From Chrysopilus asiliformis (lineage: Eukaryota; Arthropoda; Insecta; Diptera; Rhagionidae), in contig OZ035963.1 of assembly GCA_964034945.1 (NCBI GenBank), positions 1,736,001 to 1,800,000 on the forward strand: DNA of 64,000 nt, given 5' to 3'. The position numbers were made by a program, and so were the translations under genes. Shown here piece after piece: positions 24,697-37,600 of this stretch; position 1 is the first letter of the stretch, and the number at the start of each line of letters is the position of its first letter. The notes under the pieces are model-generated. The model did no database searches, had not been told where the DNA came from, and saw only the letters and a program-made list of their open reading frames with translations.

Positions 24697-25008
24697 CTAG
24701 CTTGCATACCCGTCGTTGCCGGTTTAAGTTTTTTCAATTTTTTTTTTTGTTTTTTGATGGTCTATGTTGGATCTCAACTTCAGGCCAATCGGCTCGGTAG
24801 TTTCCCCGCGAAAGAGTAACGTAGCTAAGTTTCGAATAACTAAGTTTCGAGATGACTTTACCCCCTCCCCTTACTCCCCCACCCTTCGCGCTACTTTTCC
24901 GTAGAACTACCACAGACACTCATGCCAAATTTCAAGTCAATCGGTTCAGCCGTTTTTGCGTGAAAGAGGAACAGACAGACAGCAACTCATTTTTATATAT
25001 TAGTATGA
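24697..25008 (-). mobile_element. non-autonomous Helitron-type element, family H copy 2
   Basis: On the minus strand it starts TCATACTAATATATAAAAAT and ends with ACCGGCAACGACGGGT then ATGCAAGCTAG before a T, so the Helitron 3' hairpin and CTAG end are present. At 312 bp it is the shortest copy, with a small internal duplication (TAGCTAAGTTTCGAATAACT region). It has a short GTCT tract after the 5' end. Confidence 0.9.
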
Positions 25009-26299
25009 AGTATGATTAAAAGTATAACCACAGAATACCAGAAGGGAATCGAGGAACAAAAATTTTTGATGTGCGAAGAACTTTCCGAGCCTTATGTGGC
25101 TATCTCATTTCCCTTGTAAGCACACGAATTGCTTTATATGTGTGCACAGAAATGGCGGATGAAATTCCAGGGGGTTGCCAGAATTAAACTATTGGATGTG
25201 TTGATGCACATAATTTTATTCCGCTAAAATCACAAAATGGAAATTCGCGGAAATTTAATTTAATTCATATCCTTAATAACAGTTAGTATGTATGAATTAA
25301 TTACGTTGACAAAAAAACATCGAGATAAATGTCGGAAACGTTTTGAATTTATGCCGATTTATTGTGTAAAATCGTGGATGTTGTGACGTATTTATTGTTA
25401 TGTGATACGCGGAGAACTGGCGGATAGCGTAATTCTTTTAAAAAAATTTGATTTCCTCGGAATTACGAGAAAATTTTAGTGTTTCCTAAATTTTCCCCTT
25501 TTTTGTATCTAATCGAAAAAGTTTACCTTTCTGGTGCTTTCGGTACCCTAAAAAACGTTCTGTCGGGATTTTTAAAGCTGTCCGCGGAACATTGCTTGAC
25601 GAGGCATTTTAAAAACTCCAATTTTGGCATAATAAAAAGTTCTTCCAACCTTTCTCGGAAAAATTGAACTAAAAATTGCACAGGGTTGCAATGGAAATCG
25701 TTTTTGGTTGATTTTCATTTTTGGCAGAAAATGAGTTTCTTGGAATGGATGAAACCAAAACTCGATCGAATTGTCATTTTATCGATCCCGCATTGCGTTT
25801 TATGTTCTAAAAAGTGTTTTGTGTGAGGAGAAGTTAGATTTTTTCGATTGCTGGAATAATGAAAAAAATTCCGTATCAAACCCTGCAAAACAAATTTCGC
25901 ATGTTATATTTTTTATCTCTTTTGCGTGTTCGGTTTGAATATGAAGGCAAGAAAAGGAATTCCGGAAAATTCGAAAATTTAAAGCGAGTTGAAGATATTT
26001 TTTTCTATCGCCGATTCTTCTCTCTACCGTGCGACATTGAAATTCTCGATTCTTTCCCTTCTGTTATTCTGTGGTATAACTAAAAATGATGCGATGAATA
26101 AAAAATCAAAATAAAATCATAAATTTTATTATCATTATGAGCCATGCGGAAAAATCAAAATAAAAAGTAAACAAAATAAGAAAAAAAAAATTATAAAGTG
26201 AAATAAAATAATGTGCGAGATCTGAAAAAAACAAAATTTTAACAATGGTTGATAATTTTTGAAGATACATAGCGCATAATTTTTTGAGCTTGAAGAATT
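25009..26299. other. gene-free stretch
   Basis: No supported gene. Frames at 25479-25667 and 25859-26083 (62 and 74 codons) show no domain. AAAAT-rich, low-complexity DNA from about 26080 to 26230. Confidence 0.5.
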
Positions 26300-26329
26300 G
26301 GGATAAAACAAGTAAGATGAAGGATGTTT

Positions 26330-26545
26330 ACGTTATTCTTATAGGACTTCCCATTTCGAGTTCTAAAATTCTAACATCAATTCATAATCAGAAAGCCGCC
26401 TAATGCGAGTTTTTGCGAGGAAAAATGGATAAAGGATATTTGCGTTATCATTACATAACTTTTCGTTTGGAATTTGGAATTTTTAACACCAGATTCGTGA
26501 TCAGCGACCCCGAAAATCCCCGAATGAGATTTCTTAGCATCCTAA
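26330..26545 (-). mobile_element. degenerate fragment of Helitron-type family H2
   Basis: On the minus strand this holds the H2 internal unit: GGGGTCGCTGATCACGAATC on the complement at about 26496-26515 aligns with GGGGTCGCTGATCACGAATT at 22304-22323. An older unit precedes it (about 26340-26420). Termini were not found. Confidence 0.6.
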
Positions 26546-26646
26546 CGGGTAGGCTACATGGCAAAAATCAATATTTTAAAACACCGATACCCTACCCACC
26601 TCTCGTTTAGCCTTTTAGAGGTAGAATTTCGAAAACTCCCGCCTTA

Positions 26647-26891
26647 GGCACTTAGCACACCGAATGCGAATTCGCACCGCATTGCGAAAAAGTTCAAGTT
26701 TACCACGCGATCTTATATCATATGTCATCTACATGAGTTCTAATTTTGCAGGCACTGCAATTTTGGGAAGACCGCATTGTTATGTAATACAAAATTAGAG
26801 CTCATGTAGATGACATATGATATAAGATCGCGTGGTAAACTTGAACTCTTTCGCAATGCAGTGCGAATTCGCATTCGCTGTGCACAGTGCC
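26647..26891. mobile_element. long-armed palindromic MITE, TTA target duplication
   Basis: A 245-bp element flanked by TTA (26644-26646 and 26892-26894). The arms 26647-26748 and 26790-26891 are 102 bp each and pair at 96 positions around a 41-bp loop. Ends read GGCACT. A TTA duplication and GG-starting ends fit the PIF/Harbinger superfamily. No coding capacity; the transcript would fold into a long hairpin. Confidence 0.88.
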
Positions 26892-26894
26892 TTA

Positions 26895-29800
26895 GTGAAC
26901 GTATTCGTGATGAATGAAACATACAGTGAAATTATGAATGAAACAATCTGTAATGCTAATCACCTGCTGACGAAATGAATGAGTGGAAAAATGGACTGAA
27001 GGGTCGATTACCAAGGATCCGATTTTCAAAGTCGACCAGAAGAGATAAATGGCGGAGCCTTATCTACTTTAGGTTTCAATTATGCACAACGCCATACTGA
27101 ACAGGGAGGCTGAATTCATCCGAGATCCACGCCGTATGTCCCATTCAAAAGACACTATCGAATAAGGATCATCTGCAAAGTGATATGGATGGCAGAGGGG
27201 TCATGGATCTCGATAAAGATCGGTAGTTTCACAGACGGAACCACGAGGACATACGAAGAAAATTAGAAAAGTATCCATTTACCTCAAGATTTCGTTTTCA
27301 TTAAAAATCTTTTTTTCCATTCCGGGCGGATGCCACAACAGTTAAAATCTTCTTAAGAGGGAATTCAAATCAACACTAGTTTGAAAAGGACATAAGTTTA
27401 AGGAATATAATCTGGGTGGCTTATATCAAATTACGTAATGTTAACCGAAGCAAGCGATGTATTATCGATGTACAAGTGATATACAGACAGTAATCTTGTG
27501 CGTGGTGAAATGTGCCAGTGATATAAAAGCCGATGATGGAATGACGGATGGATGGGGTGATCTGGGTGAATCTCTGAATGATCGCTTACGTATTATCCTC
27601 TAAGGATAACACATCAAAGTTGAGAATTGGTAATCCCAAGACGTAATAAAAGGGACGTGACCGCAGACAAGGAACATATACGCGAAGGCGGCAATGAAAC
27701 TACCTTTAACCATTCGATTCTTCCTTTCGTATCATAGCTTTTTCGTTTGGGATTCTCCTTGAGGCTATATGGAATATGGCTCTACTTTAAGTGTGTGCGA
27801 ACTTTCGTAAATTGGTATAAGTAAACGTGTGTATGCTTGGAATATAAAACTGTTGGTTTGCTCAAGGTTTCCTTTGAAGGGTCTGCTAAGAAACGGATTG
27901 GTGTAGAAGACTTAAAGGTCTTTGTTCTTATTAAAAGGATCTCCTTTGAACAATTTAATTGTCTCTGTGAGAATTGGAATGACTTCATTTGAAGCAAAGT
28001 AGTAAAGCATTCGTGTTCAGTTAAAAGGAAACTTAAAGTCGTTCTAAATATCGGAATAGTTTATTCTGTTTCTTAAAGATTTATTTCAAAATTTTTATCT
28101 GAAGCCACAAACTAAATTTTATACGAATTATTAGATTTGTAAAATCTGAGGAAATCTACCGAAAACATGTTGGAACACATTAAAATCTCGTTGTAATCAT
28201 ATTTCGTTTGCCATTCGGGAGTCGGGGAGTTTGTGAATCTGGTTCAACTTGATACATCATATAAATGAAGCGGCAAGGAACAATTCGGCGTCCTGGTTGA
28301 GTTTTCAAGTCACGTAATCGTTAGAGCCACCAGATGTCATGTTGCGATTAACACGCAGTGTGAACTTACATTTAATATTTTCCATGGATGTCATCTGTCT
28401 GTAAAAATTAGTATTCCTTCTAGGCGGTGTGCGGTTTCCTCTTTAGACGTTGTTAAGATTTTTGAAAAGACCATAGAAGAATTCAAAATACCAACCAAAA
28501 CCAAAGATATATTTATTTTATTTTATTTTTAGCGAAATAGCATGAAATTTCCAATTAATTGGAAACAAGAAAGTGTTCCTATTTCTAAAGCAAAAATATT
28601 GGGATTTTTCATAAAAATAATTTTGACAGACCTACCGAACCCTAGAAAGAATTTAATGGCTTTCCTAGATAAACTCTTCAAACAATCTTCAGTAGGTAAT
28701 CTAAAAAGTCACAGAAATTGTTCGAATGGGGGCAAAATAAATTGTTGTCAAATTGAAGGTAATAACAAAGGGATTATCATTCTTTAAAAAAAGGTCCGCT
28801 TTTTATGATTATTTCTTCAAATCTGTTTTATCCTTGCCCTTTTTGTGTTTTAAATGTATTCTTGTAAATGTCTTAGATTTTAAACGATGTCAGAATTAGA
28901 ACTTTTAAGTAATTGGATGCTATTTAGAATTAAAAAAGGACAGTACCTCTGAGATCGGATTAAACATTTTTATGATAACTAATTAAATTCAACACTTATA
29001 ATACGCATTCGCTCAGAGAAAACGTTAAATATGTTTTCAGTATAATTTTTATTTTCATGAGTTTTTCTATGGAGTTTTTTTTTTAAAATCTGATCGATGG
29101 TCATTCTCATGACTACAATCAGGCAGTTTTTGTAATTATTTTGCTTGAATTTTAAAACAATATTGATCGAAATTTTTTCTTTCTTATCAGTGAACGAGGA
29201 TTTTCTTTTGCTTCGACTAGTTCAACGCGTATGTCATTAATGTACTCTAGTTTAGTCATAATTTTGTATGTGATTGTATCGAATTTTATAACTGATTGTG
29301 ATCGGTAGTTGCTCCAAGCGGCCTTTGTACTCGTTCAGTTTCGAACGGGACCCGATGAACAACGGACGGAGCAAAAACCGAGTAAGTACTTAGAAAGAAG
29401 TAATATAAATGTGATTTTAGTGTTAAACTCTTTTATTAGAAAATAAACGTTACGCCTTTTGCGATCTACATCCAGCAGTAATCGTCTTATTATTATTGAA
29501 GGCCGTGTTTATTCAGGTGAAAGAAGTTCCAGGTCCCGTGGGGCCCCATTCGAACTCAACACCGTATTTTTTTTTTTTGTTATCATGCCAAAAAGATTTG
29601 GCTTAATTATGAATTTTCAATTTTTCACGGTGCTTTTCATATTGCAAGGTTATTCTCTAATTTTGACGCGATTATTATTTTTTTTCATTGTTTCCGAATT
29701 TAGCCAAACTTTCGATATGGCCATGTCAAATTAGGTACCCGCAAAAAGGCTGTAAAAAATCTTTGGCAACACAAAAAAGTCTTTTTTTCTCGCTAAAAGT

Positions 29801-31269
29801 ATAAGGTATAAAATATTTTCGCTTTTTTTTAAATTTAAATAAGTGATTCAATTGTTTGAATTTATCCTCTTTAGAATTGAATTTATTTAAATATTCGTGC
29901 ATGAACACATTCCAGAACATGAATCAGGTCGAGATCATCCCCCTAGTTTAAAGACATGATTTTGGCTTTAAGGAAAATGTCTTGAATCGAACAGCGTATA
30001 ATAAATTTTAAGAAGGGTTTCGATGCTTTAGGACTTGATCCCCTTCTCGATACTAAAAAGGGATAAATCTAAGCTACTTTTTGAGGGTAATGTGTAAGGC
30101 ACAACACATGTTGAGTTGTGAGATACTTTTTAGCACTCTCGGCATTTTCTTTATTCCAAGCATCAGTGTAGAGTTTTGGTCCCTAACCTCTTTGAATAAG
30201 CGCTTAAGGTAAGGGTTGCTTCGGATTTTTTCGAAAGTAAAAGGATATCAACATATAACATTTTTCATTTTTAATGGGGATTTTAAATGTTTATAATTGA
30301 AAGGTGACAAGACTTTTATAGTCTCACTTTTATTACTCTATTACTATAAATATATCTATTTTTCAAAGTTTTACTCTACGATGGTCGGGTTGCTCGTGCA
30401 TACGAAAGGTAGGTATATTCCAAATCTAATAAGGATCAAACCTTTTCAAAGATAGTCCAGTGCAGGAGCAAGGAACCCTATAGAAAACCGCATTAAAAAT
30501 TTATTTAACTTCTAATTAGCGTTGCTTCATATAATAACCACACCGTTCTTGTCCAAGAGCATTGAGTACTTGACATTGTGCGCAAACAAGGATAAAAGGA
30601 CAAACGAAATTTTGGTATGAGTAGAAGCACAAGCGAACATACACAGACATTAATTGCTACTGGCGAAATTCATTTAAACTTTGGTATTTTCCAGGGCCAA
30701 AGAACAAAATCTACTGGATGGCTATTTTCTTGAACCCTTTTTCTTGTTATTTTTCTTCATTGCTGGGTTAGGTCTGGTAATTTCGTTTGTAGGAACAACC
30801 GACGCCTCTTAAAAATGTTGTTATGACTTGACTTAAGGCTATTTGCAACAATTTTTTTTTTCAAGGCGATGAGGGGTAGGAGCTGAAGTTTATAGGATTA
30901 GAGGTAGTTTACTCATTTGAGATGAGTTTGACGCTTAACAGCGAGAAAAAAACGGCCAAAAAAGAGATATTAAAAAACAGCAACAACAACAAAAAGAAGT
31001 AATGAAAGGCCTGTTACTTCCTTGTCAAATAATTTGTCTTTTTTGGTTCTATCCTGTTAAAGGGTTTTATTCGAGAGTTTGCTGATTAATTACCGAAAAA
31101 AAAGTTTTAGGGGCATGAGCAATAATTACTTTTTATATGATTTTTTTGCTTAACCGAAAATAAGATAATGAGATTAACAGAGTTGATAGAAATTATTCTT
31201 TAGAGCAATTTTTGTGAAAATTTCCATCATTTTTTTTCCTTTTTAAGGAAAAAGTAAGTTTTCATATCA
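26895..31269. other. gene-free stretch
   Basis: About 4.4 kb with no supported gene. Frames up to 91 codons (28542-28787, 29459-29734) are of chance length and have no recognisable domain. Near 29,200-29,480 the base composition is more even than in the flanks. A short CAA-rich tract lies at about 30975-30996. Confidence 0.45.
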
Positions 31270-31602
31270 TCATACTAATATATAAAAATGGGTTGGTGTC
31301 TGTCTGTCTGTCTGTTCCTCTTTCACGCAAAAACGCCTGAACCGATTGACTTGAAATTTGGCACGAGTGTCTGTGGTAGTTCTGGTTCCAACATAGGCAT
31401 ACGGAAAAGTAGCGCGAGGGGTGGGGGGAGTAAGGCGAGGGGGTAAAGTGATTTCGAAACTTAGTTTTTGCGCTATGTTACTCTTTCGCGGGGAAACTAC
31501 CGAGCCGATTTGCCTGAAGTTTAGCTCCAACATAGACCATCAAAAAAAAAAAAATAATAATTTGAAAAAACTTAACCCGGCAATGACGGGTATGCAAGCT
31601 AG
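31270..31602 (+). mobile_element. non-autonomous Helitron-type element, family H copy 3 (complete)
   Basis: The best intact copy: A then TCATACTAATATATAAAAAT at the 5' end, a GTCT tract, two internal units (CTGAACCGATTGACTTGAAA and CGAGCCGATTTGCCTGAAGT), an A-rich stretch, hairpin ACCCG-GCAATGA-CGGGT, then ATGCAAGCTAG and T. This is Helitron structure: 5' TC, 3' hairpin then CTAG, insertion between A and T, no target duplication. It is 333 bp with no Rep/helicase. Arg/Gly-rich frames in either strand are shadows seen in every copy. Confidence 0.92.
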
Positions 31603-34528
31603 TGGTAAATAATATTTTCATTCTTTCCAAATAAAGTAAAAGTTTTTATAAAAAAAAATCATTATCTTTTCAATTAGAGAATATGTAAGGTTATTGAAAA
31701 ACATCATCAATAAAAGAAAACTTGAATATCCTTGCCAGGAGCTGCATTACCTTTTCATTTGCACAAAACTTATATTCTCTGGGATTTTACTGCCTCTCAC
31801 TCTAGTTGCATACTAGTTGGTACTCCAAGTTATCCTAGAACACAAACAAAACACTGTGACAGAGCTCTTCGGATTCAAATATTCTGATAGAGAATAGAGA
31901 CTAAGTCATGATCAGAAAATCATTAACTTCGAGGATTTAAGGGAAAATCCCATCTAACTGTGAGTAGACATCATGCTGCTGTCTTGACTATAAAACTCCC
32001 TAAAGCAAGTTCTTCCCGACGTATTTAGTCCTTCACCCGCCGTACTTGCTTTCAATCTGCTACACTATGAATAAGGAAGGCTGGCAAGGATAAATTATTG
32101 TCATGGATGGGGTAAAACCGCACATTTACCCCCCCGAAAGAAATTTCGATTTGTCTCCTTAATAATTTTTGGTTCGTTGTTGTGTCGTAAAGTAGCTGGG
32201 ACTAAAGCGATTTTGGCGTAGTGTTGCGACATGCGGTGGCCATAACCAAAGTATAGCTGGATCCTTGTATAATGGTGTGTGTTTTGATGATAATAGATGA
32301 AACATCTTCGACATCATCCCCCAGTCTCAATTTGGTTTTCTATTCCAATCCTGAGAAACCCTTATTATATTTGGGTAAAAGCCCCGAATGGCTTGAATTT
32401 AAAGCAGATATATAATTAGTCTGAAGTTGATTGATTACGAAGCAATTTTAATTACATGACGAGTGGGTTATTATGGTAGATAAAATGAAACAATAGAAAA
32501 AAATATGAAGAGGAAAAAAAAGTAAATTGATTAATTTACAATTATATATCTACCTGCTGGCTAAAGTGAAGTACCTCTGGCTGATGTGCCTAAAGGTTCC
32601 ATCGAGTTAGAATTTATTGCCTCTTAAAGTGTTTGAAAATAAACTAAACGTTCTTCTCGTTGTAGAACAAGGCATAAATCCATAACCATCTTCTCCTTCT
32701 CGCGTGGATCGAACCTAATTTGGATTGAGTATTTTTCTTGCATCCCATTTTCAGGAAGTTTTCATGTGCTAATCTCTTAGACCATGATAGTACGTGTTCT
32801 TAGCCAAAATCCTGTTTTCTTGTAACATTTCCTTATTCTCCTTTACATTATACGATGTTCTGGGTGAATCTTGTGGTATGGCTAAACTAAAGCCTTGATT
32901 CCCATTCTTAATACAGGGCAGGAAAATGAAGAGACTTACAGTTTATGGGATTGGTGAGAGGGGATCGGGAATGCGCCGAATGATGATAATCAGGTCCTTT
33001 TTGCAAATGTACAAGTGGTATACATCGCCCATTGATGGGTTAAAGAGATTATTTCGCCTGATTGGGATTTTCGGTTATTTTCGGTCTTGATATGATTAAC
33101 TTGTTGTGCATTTTAATGGAATTCGGTTAATATTGTGGGGGTTGAGAGGCCAAGCAAAGGCTATAAGTACGGTCAGGAATAACATTATTCCCGGAGGGCA
33201 TGGCTTGAATTATGATGAGGTAATTACCATTGACAGCAAATGTGAACGAGACGGATAATGGACACTACGGATTGGATTTACCGGAAATATCGATAAAACG
33301 TACAAACAAAACTCAAGGCTGGATTTTTGGCAATTTTTGTAAGCAAAGAAAATACTTGATTAAGTTGCAATTTAAAAAAAGGAAATAATAGTAAGATGTA
33401 CTTTGTTAAAAAAAAACTCGTGTTTTCAATTAAAAACCCCCTTGTATTTTATTGAAAGACGGGTGAGGAGTATTTTTATTGAAAGACGGGTAAGGAAGAT
33501 TATCACACTAAAACCTTTCACTTCATTGTCGAACTTAATCACCAAATATTTATTTCTCCACCAAAGTCTGTTTTGTTTTCCAACCTCGTCTAAAGGACTT
33601 TACACAACATTACTTATAATATGTCGAGTTAATAAAAAAAACAAATTTTAATACTACATTTTGTTTTTTAAATTATGTCCCATCAACAGCAGGAGTAGGA
33701 ATAATAATCATCGTCATGACACTGCCTGTTATCGTGTTCTTTGTGCGGATTAAAATTGGCCTGTTGAGAGACTTATTTAAAAATCTCATTATGTTTTATT
33801 TAGGGAAAAAGATTTTTTCCCATATTACCTTCTATATATATATTTTTAAATAGAGATAGACCTCAACTGTCGCACCATCACGGCGTTCTCAATAGAAACG
33901 TCCATGTTGCAAAGGGAACATTTTAGTATATTTGTTGTTGTTGTTGTTGTTGTTGCTTTTAAATAACAGTATGTTTTGAATAGTCATTGCATGGGAATGA
34001 AAAACGGTTCTGGGTCAACTTCTGTGCGGAAGCAATGAAAAATATTATAATGAGATTTCTGTACTGACGGAGAGCTTCTTATTCAACCATTTTAATTGGA
34101 TTAAGGCGACACGTTTAGGGAAAATGGGGGAAAATGAAATTCCCTATTTTCCATTTTGTGATAAAAGAAATATCAATGCTAAGAATAGTATAAGGTCACT
34201 CTGGCGAATGAAGAGAATTAAAAATTTGAAAGTAACTTGAATAAAAGTTGCCACTTCTTCTTTACTTTAAGAGACAATGGTATTAAAATCTGTTCAAGGA
34301 AATCAGGGAAGATTTTTTCAGCTTATAATAAAACGACAAATATATGTAAGGGTAATTCACTGATAAGTTTTACTGCATTGATGGGGTCATTAAATCAAAT
34401 CCTATTTTCAAGAAGTCCTTAGTTATACGCCTCGAAGGCATAACATTTATAAGTTTGGTGGAATCTATACCGTAAATTTGGAAGAAAAAGATTTTTTTAG
34501 CAGTTTTATGGAAAAATGTGCATAGTTT
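31603..34528. other. gene-free stretch
   Basis: No supported gene. Contains a (TTG)n microsatellite at about 33930-33954. The part at 32,650-33,250 is of mixed composition and could be unique regulatory sequence; nothing more can be said from one sequence. Confidence 0.45.
33930..33954. repeat. (TTG)n microsatellite
   Basis: About eight uninterrupted TTG units, continuing to TTGC at the right edge. Confidence 0.9.
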
Positions 34529-34652
34529 CAGGGCCGCGTTCCATTACTAACCGCGGTTGACCGCCAAAGTCGAGCTTTGGCGGTCGAGCTGTTAACTTTT
34601 GCAACTTTGCCGGGTTGAGTAAAGTCAACTTTACTAATTTCAGAACGCGAGT
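34529..34652. mobile_element. possible degraded MITE
   Basis: The left end CAGGGCCGCGTTCCATTACT is partly matched by the complement of the right end (CTCGCGTTCTGAAATTAGTA). A perfect internal hairpin GACCGCCAAAG...CTTTGGCGGTC lies at about 34560-34587. It is more GC-rich than its surroundings. No target duplication was found, so this is tentative. Confidence 0.4.
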
Positions 34653-37600
34653 AAAGTTAACTGCACTATCAAATTGGACATTTTTTATCCATAAAATGAC
34701 TTCATATAAATCTCGAAAAAAAAAACAATTTTGCTGTGATTGTATCGCTTTTCATTTATATGTGGTTGATTTAATAAAGAGAGAGAATGAGTGAAAATTT
34801 CAAAAATGGAGCAATGAAAATAATCTTTGTTCATTTGCTATCTTTTGCCAGGAAACCAGTATCATCATCGTTTTGAATTATCTGAAAGACCAAATATGCC
34901 CTAAGCTAGTTATCTATAAGTGTCTTACAGAATATCCAATGTAGTAAAATTAACCATAGAGAAATATGTATTACAGATACACACAGAAACAGAGAAATAG
35001 CGAAGAAGACCAGTGAAAAGTTTTGCTTTATGCAAGATAATTTAATTAAACTAAAGGGAAATAAAATCAAGGCTTGCTGTTCCCTGAAGCGCAAACGGCC
35101 ACCACCAGGATCGGGACCCCATTTCTACTCATCGTTTCTATTATTGATAGAATTGGAATGAGAACAAGATGGTTTTTAAGCAATACATGTATCTATTTTG
35201 TCTATTGTATGAATGTGTATTATTTATTAAATAGATGTATATCGGTAGATTAACAACTTAAAGCATGTGAAGAAGTACGAACCAATATAAGGGATGTATT
35301 CAGAGATATATCAATAAAACTGTAAAATACCCCTATCTGTACTCGAATTCAGTGAGCTAAAAGCTATTCTAAGCAATAAATGTTCGAAGGGTTAACGAAA
35401 AAGTGAGTTTGATGTAGGGACCTTTGGAATGGAAAATTCTTTAGCTATTTATTAACCATTCTCCCAGATAACCTCTGCCTTCAAAAACAAACAGTCAAAA
35501 AGATTTCTGGGCCAAGAAAGCGAACATCATCAAACATTCTTATACAGACGTCGTATGCCTTTGACGGGATACAACAGGATACGCCAGCAGATAAACGAAT
35601 AGACAGATGAAGGGTTGTCAAATATAAGGGTTAAAGGCATCATCGTCATCATACCAGTTCATTCTCCCCGTCATGTCTTTGATTCCTGATCTCTGCGATG
35701 CTGTCGCAACACAAAGTATATTCGAATTCAGTCCATGTTTAAAATTGGATAAAATGGATAAAACGATGGGCTTAGTAGAGTTTTAAGTAAAAGTAAAAAG
35801 ATGACAGAATGATGCGTAGAGTACCCATTTCAAATGGATTCGCAAAACATCAGTCCCATGCCAACGATAAAATTAACATTTTATCATTAAAAAGACACAC
35901 TAAAAATATGCGCACATTGGCATATAGACAGACAGTCATACATACCTACAAGTAAATAATGCACAAGACAATCATACCTTCAGCCCCCAAGGGGTAAACG
36001 AAGGGAAAAGAGGTAGTACTCCTTAAAAACACGAAAATTAAGGGGCACTATTGCGAGTGGAATGGAGATATAGTGCGAAATGAATGTCGGCCAATGTCAA
36101 GGATTTGCGAAAGAGATTGGTGCGGAAAAGGGGAAGGTAAGCTATGGCAGTATATGATGGGTATTTCGTGTTCTAGTAAAAAGCCTGAAGCATTTTTTTT
36201 TTCGTAGTATCATAATCTTTAGCCCGTTCGCGATATGAAATATTTAAGTGTATCAGGATTAAATTGAAATTGCTGGGGACCAAAAATTCAAAATCACTCA
36301 CTTTCAGGTCTCGCAATCAGTAGGTATCTTCAAAATGCTTGATTTCATCTATTTATTCTCCAGAGCACAAAAAATAGTATATAGACAAAAACAGGGAAAC
36401 TCTTAAAACTTGTGCTTTGCATAGCCTCGAGAAAACCCACGCCACCAAAACTCTTCAAAATCATCCTTTTCGGTTAATGTCGCGAACACTGCCAGTATTT
36501 ATAAACAAAATCCTAAGTACCTTCTGATAAGACACAACGCCTTATCTCAATAGATTAAACTTTTTCGCTTTGTTTTGGGATACTTCTACGGGATGGCTTT
36601 AAACACACACTCGTCCTAGGACCTAGTCCTTATAGTAACTCAATTCTTATACAACAGTGGTAGTATACTAGTGTTGTTTTTCCTAAAGGTCTTCTTAATT
36701 TTTTCTCCGTGTATCCCCCTAAAATCACTTCGGGAGCAATCAATTTGAGGCAGGCAGATAGGATCGCATTTGGAAGTGATTGAGCAATTTTCAGAGTATT
36801 TCAATATATAAACGACAACGTTTATCCATGAATGCGGTGGCGGTGGAATAGAAAGTGATTCCTTTGTACATTTCACCTTTTTTTTTTTTTAGGAAAAACA
36901 CTTGTATTGCGGAATTTTAGGGCAAAGATCTAGATGGGGATGAAACGCTACATGCAAAGTTATGGTTCGAGATTGAAAATTTTCAGTGAGCTCCTTCAAA
37001 GTGCGTCAAGTGATAAATGATGATGAATTCCGAGACTTAACAGCTTTAAATTTTCATGTCACGCTTTCTTTACGTCTTGAAATGGATGAACCCACAAATT
37101 GCGGTTCCCCTTAACGAATGCTATCGAGCCTGTGAACATGAGAAAGTCATTCCCGTGTTCAAAACAAAAGTAAATTTGTTTTGTTGAAAAATTTATACTT
37201 GCCACCAAAAACTGTGTTATCTTCTTTAAAAAAAAACATTTGATCTCTTTTTTTATTAATTGTATTTGATAGTATTCGATATAAAAGTCAGTTAAAAAGG
37301 AGCTTAAATCCGAGTTTTAAAGTAAATATACCTTAGGAATTTGAAAAGATCGTGAGATTTATTTGAGTCATTGAATTTCGGTCCTCATGGCCAGTAATTT
37401 AATTTGATTTTCGAAAAGCTTTAATATTTAAAAAAAAGTTATTAACTTTTATTAAAAATTGGCTATTTTCCTCGATATTTCATAGTATAAGTTATTAAGG
37501 GCCGTTATGTTCAATCTTTCCAAATCAATTTTAAATTAATAGACTGCCAGAGAAATATGTGTGGAAAGTGATTTGAAACCAAAGTGGCCCAATATGTAAA

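Noticed and set aside
29180..29560. Mixed-composition segment considered as a solo LTR
   Set aside because: No TG...CA ends with a matching target duplication, no primer-binding site and no second copy in the window.
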